From positions 1-32,558 of the forward strand of contig CAMWWZ010000018.1 of NCBI GenBank assembly GCA_947178095.1: DNA of 32,558 bases. The letters are read 5' to 3'. The position numbers and the translations under genes are program-made. Source of the stretch: an uncultured Treponema sp. (GTDB taxonomy: Bacteria > Spirochaetota > Spirochaetia > Treponematales > Treponemataceae). The notes beneath the pieces were generated by a model that was not told the DNA's origin, made no database searches, and was given only the letters and a program-made list of their open reading frames with translations. Below are positions 24,007 to 31,682 of this stretch, piece by piece (positions within the stretch are counted from its first letter, which is position 1; each line of letters begins with the position of its first letter).

Positions 24007-24498
24007 ATGGCGGAAGAAAAATATGTGCGCCCGACTTGGGACGAATATTTTATGGAAGTGGCGCGGACGATTGCAAAACGCGCGACATGTGATCGCGGAC
24101 GGAGTGGCTGCGTCATCGCTCGCGAAAACCAAATTTTGGTTACAGGATACGTCGGAAGTCCAGCCGGATTGCCTCATTGCGACGAAAAGGGGCATCTTCT
24201 AAAGAAAATGCTTCACGACGACGGCTCCACGACCCAGCATTGCGTCCGCACGGTTCATGCCGAGCAGAACGCAATCTGCCAGGCGGCCAAGCGCGGAATC
24301 TCGATTGACGGCGGAACGGTTTATTGCAAGATGACTCCGTGCCGCACTTGCGCGATGCTGATCATAAATTGCGGGATAAAGCGCGTCGTCTGCGAAAAGC
24401 ATTACCACGACGAATCAGACTCGCTTGAAATGTTCAATCAAGCCGAAATCAAAATCGAGCATTTGGAAGACGGTGTGCAGACTTACAAAGACATGTAG
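24007..24498 (+). CDS. dCMP deaminase
   Basis: The 163-residue protein belongs to the cytidine/deoxycytidylate deaminase superfamily. The zinc site is HAEQNAI (H84, catalytic E86) with PCRTC (C112, C115). The substrate-side word GYVGSPAGLPHCDE and the long insert before HAE are typical of deoxycytidylate deaminases (ComE/Dcd-like), not of free cytidine or tRNA adenosine deaminases. It converts dCMP to dUMP, the precursor for thymidylate synthesis. AGGAGA lies 6 bases before the ATG. It stands alone on this strand and ends 6 bases from the end of the convergent thrC gene, with no visible terminator between them. Confidence 0.93.
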   Translation: MAEEKYVRPTWDEYFMEVARTIAKRATCDRGRSGCVIARENQILVTGYVGSPAGLPHCDEKGHLLKKMLHDDGSTTQHCVRTVHAEQNAICQAAKRGISIDGGTVYCKMTPCRTCAMLIINCGIKRVVCEKHYHDESDSLEMFNQAEIKIEHLEDGVQTYKDM

Positions 24499-24504
24499 CG
24501 AATT

Positions 24505-25887
24505 TCAGCGCAAGTTTTCTTCAAGCCATGCGCGGAATTTCGCGTAGTCGTTTTCCATCGGAACGGAATTGTCGGGAAGATGCATGACGCGCTCAAGCCT
24601 TTCGGGGAGCGCAGGCTCTTTTCCCGTGGCAAGCTTTACGGTCTGCCCGAATTTCGCGGGAGAGGCGGTTTCCAAAATGATTCCCACGGAATTATTTTCG
24701 CAGCCCGCCCAATCGGGAACGTTCGGTGTAAGTCCTGGCTTTGAAATGTCCGCTTCGGCAGAAATACTAGAAAGTCCGCCGCGCATTATTTCCTGCCAAG
24801 CCTTGTACGCCACCGCGCCGTGCGGATCTATCGTGTAGGAGCATTTTTCCTCGCAATCGCGAATCGCTTCGATTATTCCGTCGTTGTCGAGCCAAAACGA
24901 AGCGAAAAGCCTTCTCACTTCGTCAAGCGAATACATGTTCGAAATGCGCTCGTAGTTCGAAGGCGCGCCCACGTCCATCGCGTTGGCGAATGTCTCCACG
25001 GAAGGTCGCGCTTCGTATTTGCCCGTCGCGATCCAATCGGGAATCGTATGATTGGAATTCGTCGCCGCAACGAAGCCTTCGATCGGCGCGCCCATTTCCC
25101 GCGCGATAAGTCCGCTCGTAAGGTTTCCGAAATTTCCGCTCGGAACGACGACGATGATTTTCTTATTTGGATTTTCGCGCTTCGCCTGCAACGCCGTGTG
25201 CATATAGTAAAAACTTTGCGGCAAAAGTCGCGAAATGTTTATTGAATTTGCGGAAGAAAGTCGGAATTTTTTTCGCAAATCGGAATCGGTGAAAGCAGTC
25301 TTTACCAATTTTTGGCAGTCGTCAAACGAGCCTTTTACCCTGAGCGCGCGCACGTTTCCCGTAAAAGTGGAAAGCTGCTTTTCTTGAAGCGGCGAGATTT
25401 TCCCGTCGGGATAAAGAATCGTAACGTCCAAGCCTTCCACGTTGTGGAACGCCGAACCAACCGCGCTTCCAGTGTCGCCCGAAGTGGCCACCAAAATGTG
25501 AAGTCGTCCGTCCTCGCCGCGGTTGAAATACGACATCGCCCGCGCCATAAAACGCGCTCCGAAATCCTTGAACGCGCATGTCGGCCCGTGGAAAAGCTCG
25601 AGCACATAGGACGATCCGTCTATTTTCACGAGGCGCGGATCGAAAGGATATGCGTCGTCGATGAGCGCGCGCAAGTCGCTTTCGGGAATTTCGCCTTCGA
25701 CATAAGGCAAAATCATTTCGAACGCGATTTTTCGGAAATCGGAATTTTCGCCTGAAATTTTTTCCAAGTCGATTTTCGGGAAATTCTCCGGAACATAAAG
25801 TCCGCCAGTCGCGGCGTTCATTCCGCCCATTACGGCCGACTTGAAATCGACCTTTACGCTTTTGTCGCGAGTGTCAAGATAAAGCAT
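24505..25887 (-). CDS. thrC: threonine synthase
   Basis: The 460-residue PLP enzyme makes threonine from O-phosphohomoserine. The cofactor lysine is K107 in FHGPTCAFKDFGARF, the signature of the class with an N-terminal extension. The phosphate-cup glycines are seen in VVPSGNFGNLTSG, and ATSGDTGSAV supplies further PLP contacts. Length and N-terminus (YLDTRD) fit the enterobacterial/spirochaete form. AAGGAA precedes the ATG by about 6 bases. It lies 21 bases after a lipoprotein gene and is probably cotranscribed with it, although the two have no obvious functional link. No other threonine pathway genes are in the window. Confidence 0.95.
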   Translation of the reverse strand: MLYLDTRDKSVKVDFKSAVMGGMNAATGGLYVPENFPKIDLEKISGENSDFRKIAFEMILPYVEGEIPESDLRALIDDAYPFDPRLVKIDGSSYVLELFHGPTCAFKDFGARFMARAMSYFNRGEDGRLHILVATSGDTGSAVGSAFHNVEGLDVTILYPDGKISPLQEKQLSTFTGNVRALRVKGSFDDCQKLVKTAFTDSDLRKKFRLSSANSINISRLLPQSFYYMHTALQAKRENPNKKIIVVVPSGNFGNLTSGLIAREMGAPIEGFVAATNSNHTIPDWIATGKYEARPSVETFANAMDVGAPSNYERISNMYSLDEVRRLFASFWLDNDGIIEAIRDCEEKCSYTIDPHGAVAYKAWQEIMRGGLSSISAEADISKPGLTPNVPDWAGCENNSVGIILETASPAKFGQTVKLATGKEPALPERLERVMHLPDNSVPMENDYAKFRAWLEENLR

Positions 25888-25908
25888 TTTAATTCCTTAA
25901 AATTTAAT

Positions 25909-26910
25909 TTAAAGTCCGTAGACGATTTCTTCGGCGAACTGCCGCGCCATTTCTTCCTGCGCATTTTTCAGCGCGTTCCATTGCGATTTGTCTTTCACAG
26001 AAACGGATTTATTCGCTTTGAGAAGAACTTTTCCTGTGGCAAGTTCGAGCGCGCCGACGTCGCCTTTAAGAGAGACAATCCAATTGCCCTGCGCGTCCTG
26101 GCTCATTTTTTCGGCGTACTTCACGCGGCCGTAGACCACGTATCGGAAAGTTGTGTTTCCGCTCACGAGCCTTTTCGCGTCGGCTTGAATTCTAGCAGAA
26201 TCGTCCGCGTCCACCGAATTATGGAAATCCGCGTTCTGCGCGCCCATAAGTCCGCTCTTCCACAAAGCGGCAGTCAAAGCCTGCGTGGAAGGCTGTGAGC
26301 CGCCGCCCACGATCATTTTTCCGTCTTGGCTGTAGTCCACGACCGAAACCAAGATACCCGAGCGACTGTTCGTGTTCGTGCGCACGTTCCATGCGGCGTT
26401 TACAGAAACGTTTTGGCACAGCCGCACCAATTCCGGATTTGAAGATGAAATCTGCGGAAGGAAAGTGACGGACGATTTTATCGAAAAATTCGGCACGGGC
26501 GGAACGAATTCGCAGTGTCCGCTTTCGTCGGATATGAGCGTGACTTTTTCGAAGGAAACGGAATCCGCCGAGCGTCCAGAAGGATATTCTGCGGTGATGC
26601 TCGCGCCTTCGCAGGGAATCCCGTCCAATGTCGCTACAAGGATTTTATACGGCGCGGAAAACGCCTTTCCCTTCGTCGTTTCTTTTGGAGAAGAAACCAC
26701 CGTGATTTGCATGTTCTCAAGCAGGCTTCGCAAGTCGTCGTCAATAGTTTTTGCGCTCTGATTTGGCGTCGGGGTTTCAGAATTTTTTCCCGTCTGTTCT
26801 TCGCCCTCGACTTTTTGCGATTCCTGTTTGGTCGATTCGCAAGAAATCAATGCGAATGCAAGGCTTGCCGCAATCAAAAGAATGGAAATTTTACGAAATG
26901 CTTTCTCCAT
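25909..26910 (-). CDS. lipoprotein of unknown function
   Basis: The 333-residue product has a signal peptide ending LIS-C24. A low-complexity linker rich in E, K, T and P follows (about 25-60). The region at about 65-170 is a beta-rich module with an Ig-like feel (APYKILVATLDGIPCEGASITAE). The remainder (about 180-333) resembles LPP20/penicillin-binding-protein-activator-type domains: GILVSVVDYSQDGKMIVGG, then YVVYGRVKYAEKMSQDAQGN and ATGKVLLKANKSVSV. That resemblance is by eye only. AAGGAGGTGG is a strong ribosome site before the ATG. It has a clear promoter upstream, divergent from alr, and leads into thrC. Confidence 0.7.
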   Translation of the reverse strand: MEKAFRKISILLIAASLAFALISCESTKQESQKVEGEEQTGKNSETPTPNQSAKTIDDDLRSLLENMQITVVSSPKETTKGKAFSAPYKILVATLDGIPCEGASITAEYPSGRSADSVSFEKVTLISDESGHCEFVPPVPNFSIKSSVTFLPQISSSNPELVRLCQNVSVNAAWNVRTNTNSRSGILVSVVDYSQDGKMIVGGGSQPSTQALTAALWKSGLMGAQNADFHNSVDADDSARIQADAKRLVSGNTTFRYVVYGRVKYAEKMSQDAQGNWIVSLKGDVGALELATGKVLLKANKSVSVKDKSQWNALKNAQEEMARQFAEEIVYGL

Positions 26911-26948
26911 AAATTTTCCACCTCCTTAAAACTTATTTAATTTCCCAT

Positions 26949-26977
26949 ATTGTAGCATTTATAAAAAATAAAGACAA
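26949..26977 (-). promoter_or_regulatory. promoter of the lipoprotein-thrC unit
   Basis: On the minus strand TTGTCT (26977-26972) and TACAAT (26954-26949) are exactly 17 bases apart. The start would fall near 26942, leaving about 32 bases of leader containing the strong ribosome site. Confidence 0.6.
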
Positions 26978-27018
26978 GTGGTCGCACGAAAAAATCCAAT
27001 TTTGCATAATCAGTTCTA

Positions 27019-27047
27019 TTGAATAAAGCGCAAAAAAGTTGTATCAT
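27019..27047 (+). promoter_or_regulatory. promoter of alr, predicting a near-leaderless mRNA
   Basis: TTGAAT (27019-27024) and TATCAT (27042-27047) are 17 bases apart. The start would be near 27054, four bases before the ATG at 27058. No Shine-Dalgarno sequence is present (TCTTTCAAATG). Confidence 0.55.
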
Positions 27048-27057
27048 TTTCTTTCAA

Positions 27058-28227
27058 ATGAGAATCGCGGAAATCTATCTTGAAAATTTCGCGCACAACA
27101 TCGCGCAGATAAAGCAAAATCTGCGCCCGGGCGTGAAAATCTGCGCCGCAGTCAAAGCCGATGCCTACGGACACGGAGCGGTGCGTTGCGCGAAAAAAGC
27201 CGTAGAATGCGGCGTGGAATTTCTTTCGGTCGCCACGGTGGGCGAGGGAATCGAGCTTCGGAAGGCCGGAATCTCGCGGCCGATTTTGGTTTTGAGCCTT
27301 TGCGATAAAAGCGAAATGCGCTCGCTCGTAAAATACAATCTCACGCCGCTTGTCGGAGACGCGGAATACATCGATTTGATTGAAGCCGCCGCGAAAAAAT
27401 TTTTCAAGTCTCAAAAAAATTCCGCGAAAAAAACAAATGAAAAATTCGCCGTGCATCTCGCAGTCGATACTGGAATGGGAAGAATCGGATGCCTTCCGCA
27501 CGAGGCAAAAGATTTGGCAAAGAAAATCGCCTTATCGCAAATCCTTTCGCTCGGCGGAATTTGCACGCACTTTGCAAGCGCGGACGAAACGAGCAAAAAA
27601 TATCGCGACTACGCGCAAAGTCAATACGAGAAATTCTCGCTTGCGATAAATTCTATTCGCGCGGAAAAAATCGGCACAGGAATCGTCCATTGCTCAAGCA
27701 GCGCGGCTTTGCTCGACCATCCCGAATGGCAGTTCGACATGGTTCGCCCGGGAATAATTTTGTACGGATATTGCGCGGGAAAAATCACGCAAAAATATTT
27801 ATCGCAAAAAGGAATCCGCTTCGAGCCGAAGCCCGTCATGGCTCTCGTAACAAGCGTGAGCGCGATTCGGCATTTTGCAAAAGGCGAAAGCGTTTCATAC
27901 GGCTGCACTTGGAAAAGCGAGAGTGAAACGAAAATTGCCGTTCTGCCGATTGGCTACGCCGACGGACTTTTGCGCCGAGCGTCGCCAGGACTTGAAGTTG
28001 CGATAAACGGAAAAAAATATCCAGTGCGCGGACGAATATGCATGGATCAATGCATGGCGGAAATCGGCATGAAAAGCGACGCAAGGCGTTTCGATCGCGT
28101 CGTGATTTTCGGGCCAAAAGAAAGCGGCGCGCTTTGCACGGCGCAGGATTTGGCGGACGCGCAAGGCACGATTCCATACGAAATTCTCACAAGCATTTCA
28201 AAGCGCGTAAAGCGAATTTTTATCTAG
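27058..28227 (+). CDS. alr: alanine racemase
   Basis: The 389-residue fold-type III PLP enzyme converts L-alanine to D-alanine for peptidoglycan. The cofactor lysine is K33 in AVKADAYGHG, and the opposing catalytic tyrosine is Y281 in SYGCTW. VHLAVDTGMGRIG and the C-terminal GRICMDQCM complete the family pattern. The ATG at 27058 is chosen because it aligns with family N-termini; an in-frame TTG at 27019 would lie in the -35 hexamer. Its stop codon TAG lies in the CTAG that begins a dispersed repeat element. It contains five exact copies of TTGCGATAA in different frames, the highest count of any gene here along with the unknown gene at 21423. Functionally it pairs with dacA. Confidence 0.95.
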   Translation: MRIAEIYLENFAHNIAQIKQNLRPGVKICAAVKADAYGHGAVRCAKKAVECGVEFLSVATVGEGIELRKAGISRPILVLSLCDKSEMRSLVKYNLTPLVGDAEYIDLIEAAAKKFFKSQKNSAKKTNEKFAVHLAVDTGMGRIGCLPHEAKDLAKKIALSQILSLGGICTHFASADETSKKYRDYAQSQYEKFSLAINSIRAEKIGTGIVHCSSSAALLDHPEWQFDMVRPGIILYGYCAGKITQKYLSQKGIRFEPKPVMALVTSVSAIRHFAKGESVSYGCTWKSESETKIAVLPIGYADGLLRRASPGLEVAINGKKYPVRGRICMDQCMAEIGMKSDARRFDRVVIFGPKESGALCTAQDLADAQGTIPYEILTSISKRVKRIFI

Positions 28228-28298
28228 AAACGTGCTCAATATGAATGCTTTTTTTATACAAAATTTACACAAAACTGCACAAATTCGTAGCAATTCTA
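28224..28298 (+). repeat. dispersed 74-78 bp element, copy after alr
   Basis: The copy runs from CTAGAAA (28224) to CAATTCTA (28298), 75 bases. It aligns with the copy at 31559-31632 at both ends and in the middle (TATA, AAATT, then AAAA.TGC.CAA.TT). It supplies the TAG stop codon of alr. Between it and rsmA lie about 145 AT-rich bases without a gene. Confidence 0.6.
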
Positions 28299-28408
28299 AT
28301 TTATTTTAAAACTGCTGCCATCGAAAATTTTGTTTTTCAATCGCAAGTCTTTTCGCAATTTTTGCGATAATTCTAAGAATTAAAATCTGAATTTTTTCGA
28401 ACTTGCGA

Positions 28409-28437
28409 TTGCAAAAAACGCAGGAATTCGCTATAAT
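28409..28437 (+). promoter_or_regulatory. promoter of rsmA, predicting a leaderless GTG-start mRNA
   Basis: TTGCAA (28409-28414) and a perfect TATAAT (28432-28437) are 17 bases apart. The expected start is 28443-28445, which coincides with the GTG start codon at 28444. There is room for neither a leader nor a ribosome site. Confidence 0.65.
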
Positions 28438-28443
28438 TTTTTC

Positions 28444-29313
28444 GTGCGAAAAATCGAATACAATTCGCCCGCCGCGCTGAAAGAATTCCTCGGCGCGAAC
28501 GGGCTTGGAATGCAAAAAAAATTCGGGCAGAATTTTCTCATAAACGAAGGCGCACGAAAAAAAATCGTCGCGGCTCTTGGCTTGGAAAAAGGCGCGCGCG
28601 GCTGGGAAGTAGGACCCGGGCTTGGCTGCATGACGGCGGAGCTTTTGGAAAACGGCGCGAATGTCACTGCGTTCGAAATCGACCGCGGCTTTATTTCCGC
28701 GTTGAAAGATTTTTTTTCCGACGAAATCGAAAATGGAAGTTTCACTTTGTGCGAAGGCGACGTTCTCAAAAATTGGCGTTCGGCTTACAAAGAGCGCGCT
28801 CCGCAATTTCTTTTCGGAAATTTGCCTTACAACATTGCGGCTTCGTTCATCGCGCAGACAATCGAGCGCGGTGCGCGTTTTGAAAAATGCGCGTTCACCG
28901 TGCAAAAGGAAGTGGCGCAAAGAATGGAAGCGAAGCCTTCGGAAAAAGACTACTCGTCGTTTTCGGTTTTGTGCCAATGGGCTTACGACGTAAAGACAAT
29001 CTGCGATCTTGGCCGCGCGAATTTTTGGCCGCGCCCGAACGTCGATTCGCGCTCGGTTTTGTTCACAAAAAAGTCTGATTTTCCACGCTGCAAGAATCCC
29101 GATTTTTTCGTGAAATTCCAGCGCGCGCTTTTTTCGAACAGGCGGAAGACTGTGAAAAACAATCTCCAGTCGTTCCTTCGCTCCTGCAATTCAAATAGGA
29201 ACGCCGAGGAAATTCTTCTCGCCGCGAAAGTGAAGGAAAGCGCGCGCGCGGAAGAACTTTGTGTCGAAGAGCTCCTGCACTTGTCAGACTTCGCCAATGA
29301 TGCTATAATATAA
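28444..29313 (+). CDS. rsmA: 16S rRNA (adenine-N6,N6) dimethyltransferase
   Basis: The 289-residue enzyme (KsgA) dimethylates two adjacent adenines near the 3' end of 16S rRNA during small-subunit maturation. KKFGQNFLI is the family N-terminal signature. EVGPGLGCMT is the S-adenosylmethionine loop (about 56-64), and NLPY (126-129) in FGNLPYNI is the catalytic motif. WPRPNVDS and the FSNRRKTVKNNL segment mark the C-terminal domain. The GTG start is supported because the following residues match the usual N-terminus in length and pattern. It has its own promoter, and its last codons contain the -35 element of the next gene. Confidence 0.95.
   Translation: MRKIEYNSPAALKEFLGANGLGMQKKFGQNFLINEGARKKIVAALGLEKGARGWEVGPGLGCMTAELLENGANVTAFEIDRGFISALKDFFSDEIENGSFTLCEGDVLKNWRSAYKERAPQFLFGNLPYNIAASFIAQTIERGARFEKCAFTVQKEVAQRMEAKPSEKDYSSFSVLCQWAYDVKTICDLGRANFWPRPNVDSRSVLFTKKSDFPRCKNPDFFVKFQRALFSNRRKTVKNNLQSFLRSCNSNRNAEEILLAAKVKESARAEELCVEELLHLSDFANDAII
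29281..29309 (+). promoter_or_regulatory. promoter of yggS inside the end of rsmA
   Basis: TTGTCA (29281-29286) and TATAAT (29304-29309) are 17 bases apart, with a second overlapping TATAAT at 29309-29314. The start would be near 29316, two bases before the ATG at 29318. No Shine-Dalgarno sequence is present. Confidence 0.65.
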
Positions 29314-29317
29314 TTTT

Positions 29318-30016
29318 ATGGGCGTACAAGAAAATCTTGCGAAAATAAAAGGCGAAATTGACTCGATTTCAAAGCAATGCGGACGCGAAGGAAAAGTGAA
29401 GCTTGTCGCCGTGAGCAAATTTCATCCCGCATCCAGCGTGTCCGAAGCGGCAGAGGCTGGGCAGATTCTCTTCGGCGAAAACCGCGTTCAGGAAGCCTCG
29501 GAAAAATTCGACGAGGTTGCGAAAAAATTTCCCGCCGCCCGGCTTCACATAATCGGGCATCTTCAGCGAAACAAAGTGAAGGAAGCCGTGCGGATCGCGT
29601 CCTGCATTCAAAGCGTGGATCGCGCGGAAATAATTGACGAAATCGAAAAACGCTGCGCCGAAACAGGAAAGGAAATCGAAATCCTTTTCGAATATCACAC
29701 GGGAGAAGAATCGAAATCGGGATTTGAAAACGATGATGAAATTCGCGCCGCGCTGGAAAAATTCTCCGAAGGAAAATATCCGCACATAAAACCGCGCGGC
29801 TTTATGACGATGGCCCCGTTCACCGAAGACGAAAGCGCAATCCGCGCCTCGTTCAAAAAACTGCGCGAACTTTCCATTTCAATGCAAAGTGAATTTCCGC
29901 AATTCGACTTGAACGAACTTTCCATGGGAATGAGCGGCGACTTTAAAATCGCGATCGAAGAAGGCTCTACGATGGTAAGGGTGGGAACTGCGATTTTCGG
30001 CGAAAGGAAAAATTGA
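29318..30016 (+). CDS. yggS: YggS-family PLP homeostasis protein
   Basis: The 232-residue protein is the single-domain TIM-barrel PLP-binding protein (PLPBP/YggS/PipY) that balances vitamin B6 and keto-acid/amino-acid pools. It is not an active racemase. The cofactor lysine is K34 in AVSKFHP. FGENRVQEA, HIIGHLQRNK, SMGMSGDF and GSTMVRVGTAIFG are all present. Its TGA overlaps the ATG of the next gene (TGATG), so translation is coupled to a small membrane protein. Confidence 0.95.
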   Translation: MGVQENLAKIKGEIDSISKQCGREGKVKLVAVSKFHPASSVSEAAEAGQILFGENRVQEASEKFDEVAKKFPAARLHIIGHLQRNKVKEAVRIASCIQSVDRAEIIDEIEKRCAETGKEIEILFEYHTGEESKSGFENDDEIRAALEKFSEGKYPHIKPRGFMTMAPFTEDESAIRASFKKLRELSISMQSEFPQFDLNELSMGMSGDFKIAIEEGSTMVRVGTAIFGERKN

Positions 30017-30522
30017 TGAAAAAAATCGCTTTGCTTGTTTTGATTTTTTCGTGCGTCTCGCTCTTTCCGCTCGCGGCCGACGATTTTACCGTGGAAGGCG
30101 CAGAACCTTACGACGCAAAAGCCACACCGCAGTGGCTCAAGGATTTGCGACGCGGCGAAATAATAACGCTCGGATCATGGCCGTTCACGCTGCTTCTCAC
30201 ATCTCTCGGCTATTCGCTCGTTCAAGTCGGCTCGCACAATTTTGATTTCACCTACATGCGAAATCCGTTTTCCACCGTCGGCGGCGACTATTCCGAAAGC
30301 GAGACTTTGGGAATAATTTTCACATCGCTCGGAATAAGCGTCGGAGTGGGGATGGCGGATTTTATCGCAACTTTAGTGAAGCGAAAAAAGGCCGAGAAAA
30401 AGAACAATTCGCGGCAAATGGAAAACATCATCGTAACTCCGCTTGAAGGCGGAGGCGACTTTTTTCTTCACGAAAGGAATTCTGAGATAATTTTCGGGAA
30501 TTTGGAAAGTGCCGTTTTTTAG
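30016..30522 (+). CDS. small exported or membrane protein of unknown function
   Basis: The 168-residue product starts MKKIALLVLIFS and has a signal peptide ending about residue 21 (PLAAD). Two further hydrophobic stretches (about 54-70, SWPFTLLLTSLGYSLV, and 98-118, LGIIFTSLGISVGVGMADFI) suggest membrane insertion, with a basic stretch KRKKAEKK just after. The C-terminal 40 residues are polar. The ATG at 30016 is chosen over a TTG three bases earlier, with AAAGGA upstream. It is locked between two genes by overlap: one base with yggS and 14 bases with the rluD-type gene. I do not recognise a family; its fixed place suggests a conserved operon. Confidence 0.75.
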   Translation: MKKIALLVLIFSCVSLFPLAADDFTVEGAEPYDAKATPQWLKDLRRGEIITLGSWPFTLLLTSLGYSLVQVGSHNFDFTYMRNPFSTVGGDYSESETLGIIFTSLGISVGVGMADFIATLVKRKKAEKKNNSRQMENIIVTPLEGGGDFFLHERNSEIIFGNLESAVF

Positions 30523-31573
30523 CCAAAAAGTTCCGGACGATTTTTCGGGCACGGAACGAATCGACAAATACATCGCCTCGCTTCCGAACGGATTCAACCG
30601 CTCGAAATTGAAAAGCGGAATCAACGAAATTCTCGTGAACGGAAACAAGTCAAAGCTTTCGGGAAAAATCCGCGCTGGCGACCAAATCGAAATTCAATGG
30701 GAAGACAACGTTCCCGACAACATCGAGCCTGAAAACATTCCGCTTCGAATAATTTTTGAAAACGACGACGTGTGCGTTGTGAACAAAGAGCAGGGAATGG
30801 TGACGCATCCTGCGGCAGGAAACTGGAACGGAACTCTCGTAAACGCGCTGCTATTTCATTTCGGCATGGACGCAATCAAGCAGACGAAAGAAGGAAGCGA
30901 GCAGGAAATCCAAGAATGCCGCCGCCCTGGAATCGTGCACCGTCTCGACAAGGACACGAGCGGAGTCATAATCACGGCGAAGCACCGCGACGCGGAAGAA
31001 TATTTATCGCAAGAATTCAAAAATCGCAACGTCCAAAAAGAATATGTTTTGATCGTGCGCGGCTGTCCGCCAAAGCGCGACGGCATAATCGACACGCTCA
31101 TCGTGCGCGACGGCGCAGACAGAAAACGCTTCAAGGCCGTGGACGAAAACACGGCGAAAAATTTGCGATTCGGCGAGGACGTGGAACGCTTCGAAAGGCG
31201 AAACCTGCCGCAAGGAAAAAGGGCGGTAACGCTTTATCATGTCGTCGCGATTTATTCGAACTACACTTTGATTCGCGCGAAGCTTCTCACGGGGCGCACG
31301 CACCAAATCCGCGTCCACATGAAATATTTGGGATGCCCGGTTTTGGGCGACCCGATTTATTCGAAAAAAGACAGCCTTTTTCCCGACGCGCAGATGATGC
31401 TTCATTCGCGGCTTTTGGAAATCCGTCTGCCGGGCGAAGAAAATTTTGCGATATTCAAGGCCGCGATTCCCGAACGCTTCAAAAAAATGATTGCGATTTT
31501 GAGGGAAAAATTTCCGCGCGAATATTGTTCAAAGGGAATAAAAATCAAAGAAGAAAATCTAGAAAAGTTGTAA
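30509..31573 (+). CDS. rluD: 23S rRNA pseudouridine synthase, RluD type
   Basis: The 354-residue enzyme has an N-terminal S4 RNA-binding domain (about 15-75) and a catalytic RluA-family domain. RPGIVHRLDKDTSG carries the catalytic aspartate D147. LLTGRTHQIRVHMKYLG is the conserved motif III. S4 plus this layout fits RluD, which modifies helix 69 of 23S rRNA; RluC is the main alternative. It begins at GTG (30509), with GGAA just before it, inside the end of the preceding gene. The last codons (L-E-K-L-stop) are contributed by a dispersed repeat element, so the C-terminal tail is probably not native. Confidence 0.9.
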   Translation: MPFFSQKVPDDFSGTERIDKYIASLPNGFNRSKLKSGINEILVNGNKSKLSGKIRAGDQIEIQWEDNVPDNIEPENIPLRIIFENDDVCVVNKEQGMVTHPAAGNWNGTLVNALLFHFGMDAIKQTKEGSEQEIQECRRPGIVHRLDKDTSGVIITAKHRDAEEYLSQEFKNRNVQKEYVLIVRGCPPKRDGIIDTLIVRDGADRKRFKAVDENTAKNLRFGEDVERFERRNLPQGKRAVTLYHVVAIYSNYTLIRAKLLTGRTHQIRVHMKYLGCPVLGDPIYSKKDSLFPDAQMMLHSRLLEIRLPGEENFAIFKAAIPERFKKMIAILREKFPREYCSKGIKIKEENLEKL

Positions 31574-31632
31574 ATTTGTGCGCTTCTGTATAAAATTAGT
31601 GCGAAAAAGTGCTCAAGTTTATACAATTTCTA
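31559..31632 (+). repeat. dispersed 74-78 bp element, copy after the rluD-type gene
   Basis: This 74-base copy runs from CTAGAAAAGTTG to CAATTTCTA. Its ends are inverted repeats. An inner pair, TGTATAAAATT (31587-31597) and AAGTTTATACA (31615-31625), can form a stem with one mismatch. It matches unit three in the RND gene (11245-11318) at roughly three quarters of positions by eye, with a shared 10-base start and GTGCGCTT.TG..TATAAA. It supplies the stop codon of the gene. Confidence 0.75.
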
Positions 31633-31682
31633 TGTTTTGTCGCAATGGAATCTGACGCGATTTTTTTTTACGAGGAAATTCA

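Noticed and set aside
27019..27057. 13-residue extension of alanine racemase from TTG
   Set aside because: The TTG is part of the -35 hexamer, and the residues do not fit family N-termini.
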